Positions 45,701 through 57,337 of a stretch of 64,000 nucleotides of DNA are shown in pieces. The position numbers and the translations under genes were made by a program. Origin of the DNA: Lonicera japonica (Eukaryota; Streptophyta; Magnoliopsida; Dipsacales; Caprifoliaceae); the NCBI GenBank assembly GCA_021464415.1, contig CM038464.1, positions 2,232,001-2,296,000 on the forward strand, written 5' to 3'. The notes under the pieces were generated by a model, which was not told the origin of the DNA, did no database searches, and saw only the letters and a list, made by a program, of their open reading frames with translations. Positions within the stretch are counted from its first letter, which is position 1. Every line of letters begins with the position of its first letter.

Positions 45701-48700
45701 GACAACAGGACAGATTTAGACTTTTCCAAGCTGGCAACCAAGGTTTGGCTGATTTCTTTTAAAAGTTTTACCACAAGATCATTGTGTATATGTGAATTTT
45801 GCATCATCACAATTAACATGCCAAATTCTCAAGACTCCTAAAACACAATCATGGTTCTGCTTCGGTACGGACCAACACACCTTTTCTTACATTATGGGGA
45901 ATTAGAAAGAAGAAAAAGAAATGAAACTGACCTAGTCTCCCTGCGTCTTATCTGGCGACATGATTTACCGGCACGTTGTGAAGAGGAAGAACCAGTTGAT
46001 GCAAAACTACTACGCCTTCTCCGGGAAGAACCAGTGTACCTCTTTTTTTCAAGAGAGAGAGAAGAATTCTTGCCATTTTTCCAAGACAAGCTTCTACCAG
46101 TTAATCGAGACGATTCGAGCTCCGAACCTGAAAATAACTCAGAATCATTTCTCCCAACTTTTTCATTGGGTGAGTTTTCCTCCACAGAATTATTATCAAG
46201 CTTAGATTCACAGAGGGATCCTTCTTGGTCAGATCTTGAATCATATTCATCAGAAACATCACTTATTCCATTGTTCTTTAAAATGGCAAGAAGATCTGCA
46301 GTTGCCTTCTCAGCTTTCTTTCTTCGCAAAGACACAATCTTCAGCTGCTCCTCTAGTTCCACTACCTTTTTATTTTCAAATAAAAGACCAGCATTGTAAA
46401 ATTTCAAATGGGAAAATGAAAATCAAGTATATATAATCAGATACCGATGACTAACCCTTTTGGCCAGTTCATCGGCTCTCTGTCTTGCCGATCTTGAGAC
46501 AGATCTTTCAGACAACAGCCGGGCCCGAAGAAAATCAATAGTCATTGTTGAATCCTCCATGTTAGTATTTTTCCTGCAATAAAATAAGCCCAAACATGAG
46601 GGGACACAAAATAAGGGCCTAATAGCTGTAGTTCTACGGCACATTTAACACAACTACCGAAAGCTGAAAGGTTACTCCAGCCTCCCTTTGTACAACCATC
46701 CCCAAAGTAATACTTTGAAATGGTTTCTGAATAGATGAGAGAACAGGGGGAAAGAAAAGGTGGTAAAGGGGAACATATCAGAAGTGAAAGAGTACTCTCT
46801 TTCTTATCCTTATTCCTTTGAAGAAAAAAGAAATAATATCCAATAGAAACAAGGCATGCAGATATATGGAGCACTGGCAGCCTACCAATTAAAAAAAGAA
46901 AGAATGAGAAGGCTAACAACAACAAACCGGCCCCTTATTAAGATTACAAGATAACCCCTCCCCAATCAAGCAAAACAGATGAAATTTTGACTCAAAAACT
47001 CTTCAAGTAGGAAGCCATATATGGTGCATGAAATTTGACTCTATCCCCAGCAACTACCTTTAATCTTCCATGTACTAAAAAGTATACCCTTCCTCTCCAT
47101 CCAAATGGGCCGAACCTTCTTTCTATCAGCAAAAGGAATGACCTCCACCATAATTTCATCACTCCATGATTTGGAACCATTTCAAACACACAAAAAGGGA
47201 AAATTATGCAGGACATCAAACTTTGGAAAGATAGTTTTCTTTCATAGCTTGTGAACAAGCAAAATTAAAAGATTCTCTTAATATCTACTTATATGAGATC
47301 CCATCGCGATTTCTTTTAGGTGCTGGCAGACAGCAAAGAAAGCATGAGATACAAAAATTCTGTTTCCCGCTCACTAGACAATGTACTATGTTCTGACTGA
47401 ATCAATGCACAGGATATTTACTGAGGTAATGGCAAGTGACCTAGATGCTTTAGATATTAATTCAGTTTAACAATTGGTTAGATGTTTTTAAAGGATTTTA
47501 TGTTTGAGGCATGAAGTGTTCACAAAATGTCAATAAAACTCTCGCTTGTAAAATAGGCATACATGTCATGAGCATTAGAATGAAATCATGAAAGTTGGAA
47601 CCAAAGTCCGGGTTGATTGTAAATTTGTAATTGGTTGACCTATTGAAGCTTAGGATGTTCGTTTGGCCAAATGAATGGTAGATCAAAGTTGGTTAAGTTC
47701 AAGAGGGCAGCTGTCAGATGTTCATGCAGCTAGTTGTACCTAATCCAACTTGGTTTTGTGCCCTCAAAAATAAGGATTTCTCATACATCACTTGGGAATA
47801 AAATCAAACCTTTGAAGCTTAAGTTAACTCCTAGTTGATTCCTTTATCTGTGATTGAATGACAAGCCTGCATAACTTTTCTGTTCTATTTGAACCCATGG
47901 TAATGACATAATTCCAAGTAGTGTGATTTCGTCAGTGTGATATCAAGACCTAGTGAATTGGGTTCGGCTGAACATATTGGTGCGATAATACCGTAGGAGT
48001 ATATGCAGTGTCAACTGTGAGGTAGATTCTAATTTCTAGCTTGTTCACGATACGATAATTCTTACATTTGTGGTTCATGGTTTGACAACTATGAGTTTTC
48101 ACATTACATCGTGTGCTTCAATAGTCATGTGATTGATGCTTTCTTGCTTTATATCTACTTGTTAAATTAAACTGTTCACTGCAAAATTAGTGCTTCTGAT
48201 GGCATGAGCACTCTATTTCAGCAGAATCAAAGTTTAAAATTTCAAATTGTGATTCTTCGACGTTGGACTTATTCACCATCGTCTTCACACCTCTCTGGCC
48301 TGTTTAAACATATTTCAGATCTATTCACCAAAATCTGAATTGTTCTGACAAGAAGAGTGCTACAGTAGCCACAAATTTTACATCTATAGACAGCATAACT
48401 GAAAAGATTTTATATTTCTTCTGATAAACTTAACAATCATCTTGTTTCTTACATTCTTTTGTTGTGAAACATGACATAACAGCCTGTGCAAATGTGCATC
48501 TTAGCAAGGTGTATGGCCGTGTGCATGCAGCATGTTTCCAACTGCAGCACAGGCAAATGGTGAGAGTAACTTCTGGCTGGTTCATTTGGGACTAATAAGC
48601 ATTAATGTTGTTGTTAGTTATTCATCTCTGCAAATCTTGATTACCTACTCACTATACATTTTGAATCCCAAGTTTTTACATAGACCAGGTAAAAACTAAA

Positions 48701-49040
48701 AACCCTAACTTAATTCTAGATTCTTGATTTTTGTTCTTATCCAGAATTGAATATAACAAAAAAGAAAGGTAAAAAAAAAAAACACGAACAAGAAAGAAAG
48801 CTTATTTTCTCTTGCAATTTCCCACATCAACTAACGGGAAATTACTCTCACTGACAAGAAATTACACAATTTAAAACTAGGTTTGTCTTGCAAAGTTTAA
48901 ATTTCTTGGCAATTACAGCCAAAAAAAAATACGAGAATAAGATTGAGAAGTAATTCAATTTATGCGATGGGAACACGAAATTCACAAAATTCAGAGGGTC
49001 AATACCTCTGATCTTGGTCTTCGTTCATAGAATTCGGCAT
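42738..49040 (-). CDS. Split gene for a coiled-coil plant protein of unknown function
   Basis: Coding exons, minus strand: 49040-49006, 46573-46456, 46365-45932, 45460-45112 and 43985-42738. All four junctions have GT-AG ends and the phases add up to 727 codons plus stop. Residues about 26-80 (TMTIDFLRARLLSERSVSRS, then ELEEQLKIVSLRRKKAEKAT) form a basic coiled coil and are the most conserved-looking part. An acidic/Ser segment (about 85-170) and an Arg/Ser-rich patch follow. A second helical segment lies near 275-312 (ALEHQAQLIGQYESEEKAQR). The long last exon is low-complexity and holds about four 31-residue repeats. I recognise it as a plant-only type but cannot assign a name or activity. 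No membrane segment or signal peptide is seen. The first intron is about 2.4 kb. A second Met in exon 2 (MEDSTMTIDF) is an alternative start. Confidence 0.85.
42925..43250 (-). repeat. Coding minisatellite of about 93 bp
   Basis: Within the last exon, a unit with the pattern RFDPGLDxGxLSSGxYxYLD and PRLxTTLPSSG repeats about four times (residues about 557-666) in register, since 93 is a multiple of 3. Both DNA and protein copies are similar, so the expansion is fairly recent. Confidence 0.85.
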
Positions 49041-49060
49041 TATGGTATCAAGCTAAGCTC

Positions 49061-49320
49061 CTGTAACTATAACAGACATCGAATGAAAACGTAAGTAAGA
49101 TGACGAAATAAGAGAAGAAAAATTCAAAGAGAGGAAATTAAACAAGAGATTGAAGTGTGTAAATTACCAAAGAATAAAGAAATTTGCGTTAGGAAATGAG
49201 TTCGATCGAAAGAGACGAAACCCTAAAATGAAGAATTTGATACATTCTTCTTTGGGGGTGGACTTTACTCTCACAGAGAGAGAAGGTAGCGTTGAGAATG
49301 AATGACAATGAAAAATGATC
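49061..49320 (-). promoter_or_regulatory. 5' UTR exon and short 5' UTR intron of the coiled-coil gene
   Basis: A GT-AG intron of 107 bp is predicted at 49167-49061 on the minus strand (donor TTTG|GTAATT, acceptor TTACAG|GAGC) just upstream of the coding start. The non-coding first exon would begin somewhere in 49168-49320, which contains a GA/CT-rich leader-like tract. The transcription start is not determined. Confidence 0.55.
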
Positions 49321-49592
49321 CAAAGGAAGGAAGAAGCTTCTCTGTTTTTTAATTTTGACAGAATAAGGAAGGTTAAATGAAATTTTTGATTAAATAATCA
49401 CCCAAGTTTGAAATTAAATTACACTATCCTGCACCTTGTGCAATTCCATAAAATATAATTTGAAGAGAGTAACTGCACAAAAATGATAAATTGCCTCGTC
49501 TTAGGCATGCACTTGGATTGTTTCACTGCGAAAATTTAAGTCAGGCAAGAAGAATATTTTTTATGGGCAAAAAAAAAGGAGGAGGAGGATGA

Positions 49593-50197
49593 ATGGGATG
49601 GCAACGGGGCGGGTTTGGCCAATACCAAACCCGACACGCATCTAAAATACTCCGTCCCGAATTCGATGCGGGTTTATTTTTTGGAACCCAAACCCGCTCC
49701 GCGTTTATGCCTTAAAACCTGAACCCACACCGCCCCGCCCTGAATTCGTAAGTTCATAAAAAAAAATCAATCTTTATGCTTTTATATCATTATATGTTCA
49801 TGCACTATTTATTGGCGCACTGCCTTTCAATTTTTTTTTAAATAAAAAGCACAATAGCACACACACATATATATATATTCCATCTTGATTATTCTTAAAC
49901 AAACAAAAATAGTCTTTATTTTATCTATTTACAAAATTCACTGACAGATTTATTATCTATATATAAATATATTTTTTTCGGATGAGGCTAGAGATTCTTA
50001 AAAGGCTATATATATATATTTAATATTAACATATATTTTTGTTTTTATATATATAAGCATGCGGGTCGGGTCGGGTCGAGTCGGGTTTAAAACTATCAAA
50101 ACCCTAACCCGCCCTCAAAAAAAACTGACCCGAACCCGCTCCATCCGGGTTGGGTCGGGCCGAAAACCCGTCGGGTTGGGTTTTTTTGCCATCCCTA
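49593..50197. mobile_element. hAT-like non-autonomous element
   Basis: The ends GGGATGGCAA (49595) and TTGCCATCCC (ends 50195) are perfect inverted repeats of hAT type. Subterminal GC-rich blocks such as GGGTTTGG, CCCGCC, GGGTCGGG and CCGGGT are inverted around an AT-rich centre, as often seen in hAT MITEs. Both flanks contain GGATGA, so a shifted 8-bp duplication is possible. No ORF is present. It lies about 270 bp upstream of the coiled-coil gene leader. Confidence 0.7.
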
Positions 50198-50479
50198 GGG
50201 ATGATTACAACCATCATTAAAAATTAAAAGTTTACATAATTTTATGGCCCTAAAATCCCTCTAATATTTATATAATAGTATAGAAGAATAGTAACATTTT
50301 TGAAAAATATTAATTTTAATTTATATAATAATTTAAATGAATAGTCACTTTGTGTTAAGGAACATTTAAAAAAAATAATAATTTAATTCATGGTTAATAA
50401 TGTAACTTGTTTTAGTACCGATGGGATTTATTGTATCTTTTTATTTGAAAAGGTTCACATAAGTAATACTAATCATTTA

Positions 50480-50801
50480 GATCTCGTTTGGTTCACGGAT
50501 TTGAGCACTCAAAAAATAAAAGTATTTTATTTCTTTTAATTGATAAGCACAAATTCCAGAAACACTTTCCTAACACACGGAAAAGTAAGGGGTAAAGCTA
50601 TTTCTCTTAAAACCCATTTGTTTGATTTTCCCTTGTGATTTCCTAATATTTATTACAAAAAAATTGAATAACAATACCCCTAATTAAATAATTTTTATAC
50701 TTTACTAAACACAAGAAAGAAAATTTGATAGGAACTTTAGTTTTTCACCTCCATGTAAAAGACAATGAAATTGATTTTCCTTCCGTAAACCAAACGAGAC
50801 C
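50480..50801. mobile_element. Tourist-like MITE (PIF/Harbinger)
   Basis: 322 bp with 20-bp terminal inverted repeats: left GATCTCGTTTGGTTCACGGA; right (reverse complement) GGTCTCGTTTGGTTTACGGA, 18 of 20 matching. TTA target duplications lie at 50477-50479 and 50802-50804. There is no coding sequence. The TTA site identifies the PIF/Harbinger superfamily. Confidence 0.85.
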
Positions 50802-50842
50802 TTAATGAATGCAGACTTTAATATATATATATAGAGAGAGAG

Positions 50843-52955
50843 TTAGAGCATTTCCAATATATTTTTATGTGTTTATTTTGTATTAAATTTACACAACTTG
50901 AAAATTTTTTTGTCTCCATCAATCTTTTAAAATTAAAGTTTGTATAAAATAGTTGTGTAAAACAAAGTTCAATTTATGTGTGTATGAGTGACATTGGTAC
51001 ACACTCTTTTTGTTGGTTTATATTTGGTTTAAACTTTAAGTACTTATGTTTGTTTTATGTTGGTTTAATATGCTAAGTACTTCTATTATAGTTTGAACTT
51101 AAGTGTTGTTATGATATTACTATGCAATGTTTTGATTTAGTATTTTGTTTATCGTATGCATAATTTGAGGGGGAGTATTCCCATTTTAATTCAATTTATT
51201 CTCTTAATTGCAAACACACATTAATTTATTGTCATAATTAAAAAGGGGGAGATTGTTGACCTAAAAGTCACTAATCCTGTTTTGATAATAACAATAATTT
51301 AATCTTGTGTAATTTAACATCTATGTTGAATTAAGTATAGCCATAATCCAATTATCATACGTGTAATAAAACCGGCAAAACCGATAGTGATATCATCCTC
51401 TACATGTATTCAAAATCTCATTGGCTTGCACCAACCCTAACAACTTGATTAAAGAAATTAAGCACTCAATGACAAATCAATGAGGATCAAAGTTCAAAGC
51501 AAGTGAAGAACCGAAAAAATTATCTTAGTACTCGAATACTCGTTAAATTAATTTTTGAGTGAGTACTTAAGATTATTGTAAAGTTTCTTTTTTAATATTT
51601 TTAATAGCTCAAATATTTCATATAGCATTGAAAGATTGATCCAAAACAAGTTTGCAATTGAACTCCTTTGAAAACATCATTCTACAAAAATCGATTTTCA
51701 AAATAAATTCATATTAATTTCAAATGAGCATATTTTGAGCTCTCCTGAAAATAAGTGTCTTAAGAACATATTTTTGACCTATCTCAAGTATTAACATTAA
51801 TTTTGGAGCTAAATTGCAAAGGTCCATCAGTCAACTGGGCACTGTCTATCAGGCTAAAATCTCAATTTTTAAAATTTTATAATTTATCTGTAAAATTAAT
51901 TTTAATACTTGAGATAGGTCAAAAACATGTTCCTAAGATACCTATTTTCGAGAGAGCTCAAAATATACTCATTTGAAATTAATATAAATTTATTTTAAAA
52001 ATCTATTTTTGTAGAATGATGTTTTTAAATGAATTCAATTGCAAACTTGTTTTGGATCAATCTTTCAATGATATATTTGAGCTATTAAAAAGATCAAAGA
52101 AGAAACTTTATAATAATCTTAAGTACTCACTCAAAATTCAATTTAACGAGTCTTCGAGTGCTTAGATAATTTATTCGGTTCTTCACTTACTTTGAACTTT
52201 GATCTTCATTGATTTGTCATTGAGGGTTTGCTTTGATCAAGTTGTTAGGAGTGATGCAAGCCAATGAGATTTAGAATACATGTAGAGGATGATCTCACTA
52301 TCGGTTTTGTTCCACGTATGATAATTGGATTGTGGCTATACTTAATTCAACACACATGTTAAATTATACAAGATTAAATTATTGTTATTATCAAAATAAG
52401 ATTAGTGACTTTTAGGTCAATAAAACACACTCCCATTTTATAATGACAATTTAGCTTTCTCTCTTCCTTTTTTAAATAAAATTAGAAAATTAAAATATAA
52501 AATATGGATTTTAATAAAAACTATATATTTAAAATATATTCATCAATACCTACAAATCAAGACCTATTATAATTATAAAATTATTTATAAAAAATTCAAG
52601 ATTTGGGTAGTACCAATGGCTTGATCCAAAATGTGCGGGTTTTTTTTTTTACTCTCAATCTTTCGAGAAATACACATGATTTGGGATCGGGATAAAAAGA
52701 AAATTTTGGAAATAAATCTTCAATTAGAAATAAAACAAATTTTAGAAAGACAGTTAAAATAAAAATAATAATTTAAATTGATAGTTAACAAATGTTAAAA
52801 TCTTATCGGTTATTTCAAAATTTACACAAGTCCTTACAAAAATACCATTGGAGCATTTTTTTAAGTGTTCAACTATTTTTTAAAAAGTTGATGGACGTAT
52901 ATGATTTACAAGTTAATTTTTATACTATCATTAGAGATGTTCTTAGACTATAAAG
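50843..52955. mobile_element. Possible MITE split by the LTR inverted repeat
   Basis: TTAGAGCATTTCCAATATAT at 50843 and the reverse complement of ATCATTAGAGATGTTCTTAG (about 52932-52950) resemble the two ends of GAGCATCTCCAATG-type plant MITEs. Between them lie Copia-derived material and a second GGAGCATTTT block near 52852. The pairing is plausible but the arms are diverged. Confidence 0.35.
51218..52455. repeat. Large inverted repeat of two Sirevirus-like LTR halves
   Basis: 51254-51835 is the 5' half (U3 side) of an LTR starting TGTTGACCTAAAAGTCACTA, preceded by the polypurine tract AAAAAGGGGGAGAT (ends 51253), as at the 3' end of the 10-kb family. 51850-52421 is the reverse complement of the same half; outside it a diverged reversed polypurine region also matches. 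Arms are about 580 bp, similar at roughly 85-90 percent by eye, around a centre of under 100 bp that contains CAGTCAACTGGG. A transcript crossing it would fold into a long hairpin. Confidence 0.85.
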
Positions 52956-53435
52956 AGAGAGATTCCCCCACTTTAACAAAAAGAATGGTTGCAAATTTTG
53001 AAGGATAAATAGGTGAATTTCTTTATAAACATTTATAAAGATGATTCATACAATGAGTAGATCACCTTCACCGAAATTCATTAAAAAAAATCAACCTATA
53101 AGTGGGTGTTTCGAAAAATTGATATATATGTGTGTGTGTGTGTGCATTTTAGGCCGTTCAAATTTTTTGATAATCATCTTATCAACTTCTAGGTTGAGTT
53201 TTTTTTAAAAAAAAATTGGTGAAACTAGTCTATTCATCGTATAGATTATCTATATGAAATTTTATAAAAAAAATCACCTTTTTTTTGCTTCCAAATAAAC
53301 GTACTTTCTTTTTGTTAATATGAGTTAATCCATCTTTATAGTCTCTCTCTCTCTATATATATATATATATTTCTTTTATCTGAATGAACTATGAATCATT
53401 TTTTTTGTTTAAATTTATCTGGTTCTAAATAAGAT
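52460..53435. other. Gene-free AT-rich spacer
   Basis: Only AT-rich DNA with a (TG) run near 53128-53144 and a CT/AT run at 53341-53370. Confidence 0.5.
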
Positions 53436-53439
53436 TTAT

Positions 53440-54215
53440 GGTGTGTTTGTTTTGACATTTGAAAGTCTAAATGAATAGTTCATTTAGATTTTAGAAATTT
53501 TAAATTTTGTTTGGTGATTTTAAAATTCAGATTTCATCATTTAATTTGCCTTTTGAAAAATAAGTGACATATGTCCCCTCTTAGTCATTAACATTTATTT
53601 TCAAAGAAGTAAAATACCCATTTTACCTTCAAGTCATTTATATAAAATAAAATATTAAGGGTCCAAATAATATTCAATCAGTATTTAGATATAATATATT
53701 CAAATAAATAATATTTATTTAAATATGACATTCAAAACTAAAATAAATAATTTTTTGAAATTAGTGTAAAAACTTCAAAACCAATTTTAAAATTTAATCA
53801 TTCAAATTCAAAAAAAGTATAATCGTATGGTACTAAACAGTGGAGACAAAGGTGGTGTTTGGTGGATGTTTTGAGTTGAGTTTTTAAAATATGGTGTTTG
53901 GTAGAATTTGAAAGTATGTTGAAAAGTGAATTTGGTTTTTGTTTGAGTGTTTTTCAACCAACTAAAAAATCTCATAAAAAAATTTCAAAAAATAATCACA
54001 ATGAGTCTTATTTTATAGATATCGATCAGTATGTTTTAAATATATATTTTTTTATTTAATTTTTATTTTTGAATTTAAAGTTATAATGTTTTAGAAAAAA
54101 ATTTAGAGAAAAAAAAATTAATTTATTTTTAAAAAATATAAAAATAGAGTTAATTATAAATTAAATTTTTAAAACTTAAAAAAAAAATTAAAAAATAAAC
54201 ACATACTAAACAGGC
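53440..54215. mobile_element. Two adjacent MITE-like blocks
   Basis: GGTGTGTTTGTTTTGAC at 53441 and TACTAAACAGTGGAG near 53830 may bound one block. GGTGGTGTTTGGTGGATG at 53852 and ATACTAAACAGGCCC near 54203-54217 may bound a second. The ends are weakly inverted (TGTTTG versus AAACA) and the interiors are AT-rich and non-coding. No clear target duplications. Confidence 0.3.
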
Positions 54216-54294
54216 CCAAAGTCTTTCCGTTCCCCATTTCTTACATTGACCAACTTTTTTCTTTCTCATTTTTTGTGCTAGAAATTAGGTAGAA

Positions 54295-54923
54295 GGGCTT
54301 ATTATACATTGATTTTTACCAAAAATCCAATGAATAATATTTTTTTGAATGAAGGGCCTATTTTTAATTGGTAATAGTATAAGAGGCCTATTTTGTTTTA
54401 TATTTTAAATGAATGTATTTGAATAAATTTAAATATCATTTAATTAATAAAAACATGTTATGTATTACCTAAATTACCCCTTTTTATGAATTTTACACAA
54501 AAAATATGGACTGCAAAGTTCATATTGCAGTAAAATATGAACTGCAAAGTTCATATTGCAGTGAAATATGGACTGTAATATGAACTTTGTACTAAAAATA
54601 TGGACTGCAAAGTTCACATTGCAGTAAAATATGGACTGCAATATGAACTTTGCACTAAAAATATCGACTGCAAAGTTCACATTGCAGTGAAATATGAACT
54701 GTAAAGTTCATATTGCAATGAAATATAGACGGCAAAGTTCATATTGCAGTCCATATTTTAATACATATTAGTATTTTTTAGTTTATTTTAAGGGTTGGGA
54801 TGTCATTTTATAATGAAAAAAAAAGACACATGTCATATTATCAATAAAATAAAAAATAGGCCATTTATTTAAAAAAAAATTATTCCTTGACTTTAGTGTG
54901 AAAATCTTTCTCTAATAAACCCT
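54295..54923. mobile_element. TIR element with an internal palindromic satellite
   Basis: 54295-54375 and the reverse complement of about 54850-54923 share an inverted pattern: GGGCTTATTA and GGGTTTATTA at the ends, then AATAATATTTTTTT and AATAATTTTTTTTT, then GGGCCTATTTTT and TGGCCTATTTTT. Between them lies a tandem array (54500-54765) built from AACTGCAAAGTTCATATTGCAGT-like dyads. No ORF with a recognisable domain; the open minus-strand frame across the array is a repeat artefact. Confidence 0.6.
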
Positions 54924-55804
54924 TTTTTTTAATTGCCCCTTTTTTGTGATAAGGGATGTCAACAAAATTAATACAACATTAATTATTCGCAAAACACGTG
55001 GTCTGACCAAGGCAGAAAGAACATGTCGTTTTTTTTCTTCTTTTTTTTACAAAATAAATAAATAAGGGAAGTCCGAACCAAAATATGCCACGAGTATTTA
55101 TTCGTTTTTCCAAAGAGAGGAGTCTATTTGCTGACGAGTCATATGAGTACAAGGGAACTAATGAAAATAATTAGTTCTAAATAAATATAAAAAGAGATAA
55201 GGGACTTTGAAATCTCGTTCTATAATATTTTATAATTTTAAAAATAAATTTATATTTAATAAAAAGAATTAATATTGATTATATAATTTAATTTTACAAT
55301 AAAAATATTTTTTATAATATTAATTAATTTAAAAAAAAATGATAAATGTTGATGAACAAATATATTTTTAATATAATGTGTAGATAAAATTTGTCCAATT
55401 TCCTTCACACGTTTTATCTTTCTCCCTCACATAGATGATGATGTAGTCTACTTCATCTTCTCCTCTACTCCACCCATCATATTCATTCCTCTGTAAGTTC
55501 TTTATCAATTTATGATTCTCTCTCTCTCTCTCTCTCTACGTTCATATGAATACCAGCTATTACTTATCTCAATCTCGTCCATTATCTTATAAGTCCTCTA
55601 CTTCCATTTTTTTTTTTTTTTTGTTGTTTGTTTCTATGATTGTAATTTTGTATTTTCAGTAAATAGATTTATACTAGTAGACACTTATAATTATTAAAGG
55701 TTTTAGAATTTTGATAGATTTTTACGTTAAATTTGGTGATCTAATGCTCTGTTTTTATTGAGTTTAAGTTGTTTGAACACTGTCCTTAATTTGTTGATAG
55801 ATAC

Positions 55805-55975
55805 ATGGGGCTAAAACTGTTTTAGCACCTTTAATTTAGTTATATGTGTTCACATGTGGTGCTAAAATATTTTTAGCATAATTATAGTGCTAGACAATTT
55901 GTGCTAAAATTGTTTTAGCATCATGTAATTAATTACTTTAGACAAAAATGGTGCTAAATCTGTTTTATCGCCTTT
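55805..55975. repeat. Dispersed GCTAAAAnnnTTTTAGC dyads
   Basis: Four related dyads: GGGCTAAAACTGTTTTAGCA (about 55809), GGTGCTAAAATATTTTTAGC (about 55858), GTGCTAAAATTGTTTTAGCA (about 55901) and GGTGCTAAATCTGTTTTATC (about 55950). Each can form a short hairpin. Role unknown. Confidence 0.7.
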
Positions 55976-57312
55976 GAATTTTTTTCTATAATATCCTTAA
56001 TTTACTATGTTAATTTAAAATTGGCTTTTGTAATTATGTTATTGTTGGAATGGACCCTTATGCCAATTGTCTCATAAAAATTTGATACACTAATGTGTTT
56101 ATTATATATTGGTTAAAAGAATTATATCACATTTTATTTTAACTAATAAATAATTAATACATGTTAATATATCAGTTTTTTATACTTAATAAAAATTGAT
56201 TTGTTTAAAAGGAAATGTAAGTACATGTGGTATACTAAATTATTTTGCGTTGTTGCCTTCCAAAGCAAGGTGGAATTGATTACAACATTGATTGTTTTCA
56301 TGAAATCGACTAAAAAGATGAATTTGGGATAGAAAATAAATCTAGCTTATTAGCTAGCTTGCTTTAACAAAAAAGGCATCCATATGCACTTTTTAATCAA
56401 TGGAAAGGAAAGATCCAAACGTTTCTTTTTTGGTAACTAAATTTTGAATTGAATATAATTTCATAGGCCAGAGGCAATATTATAATTAAATTTTATTAAA
56501 ATTAAATATCAAACATTCAACAGGAGGGACTTGTCCCTTAATTCTAAACAAATTTCAATTCAATATTAAGAGGTGAAAAAAATACCACATAAATGATGGT
56601 CTAAAATTTAATGAGGTAAAATTCGAACTTAGTATTTTCAAATTTAAACTTTATGTTTTATATATAACTAAAACAATTCTCTAGCCCTATAATTCGTGTT
56701 TATTTAAGAAAAATAAACAATAATAATAATATGTTTAATTAGTAGTCATTCAATTGACATTGTCACGCGTAATTCATATAAAAAGACCCCTTGACCATGT
56801 GATATGCATAAACAACGTCCAACTCTTCAGCCAGAAATTTACTCAAATCATTCCAACTTTCAAGTCGTCCAGCCAACCATATATCCTTTTAAATTTGTGT
56901 ATGATAAAACTAGAATTAAACTAAACAAGCATATGTTATTCAGTGACAAAAGACTCACTAGTTTGAAGAAGTCCAAAGAAAGTCAAAGAATAGATTGTTG
57001 CCAAAAGCATTATAAAGCACTCTATGTTTGAAACAGTCCTAAGGAAAAATAAATGAATTTTTAATCATAAATGCAAAAAATAATATCTTTGTTAATTGAT
57101 TATTAGGGCTTTCAGGATTTGGATGGTAGATCTATTGACAAACTAGCAAGCCAAGCCAAGCCGGGCCGGGCTTATTATTACCAATTTGGAAAATTGGGTT
57201 TGTGGTTTTCTTATCATTTGGCGCAAACAAGTTGGTTGATATCTCAGTCACTTTGGAACGAATCCGGCCCTTTGACGAAAATCCATCTGGTTCAAATCGG
57301 TAGCTAGACACC

Positions 57313-57337
57313 TTTTTTTTTTTTTTTTTTTTTTTTT
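57313..57337. repeat. Poly(T)25 tract
   Basis: Twenty-five T on the plus strand. It could be the A-tail of a minus-strand retrosequence, but no coding body or target duplication could be matched. Confidence 0.85.

Noticed and set aside
45851..46399. Plus-strand frame of 182 codons
   Set aside because: Antisense to exon 3 of the coding model of the split gene; the minus-strand frame fits splice phases.
54474..54680. 68-codon frame with repeated AVHIFSTKFILQSIF
   Set aside because: Produced by the palindromic satellite; not a gene.
57119..57307. 62-codon plus-strand frame with less AT-rich composition
   Set aside because: No recognisable domain, no splice or promoter context, and short enough to arise by chance.
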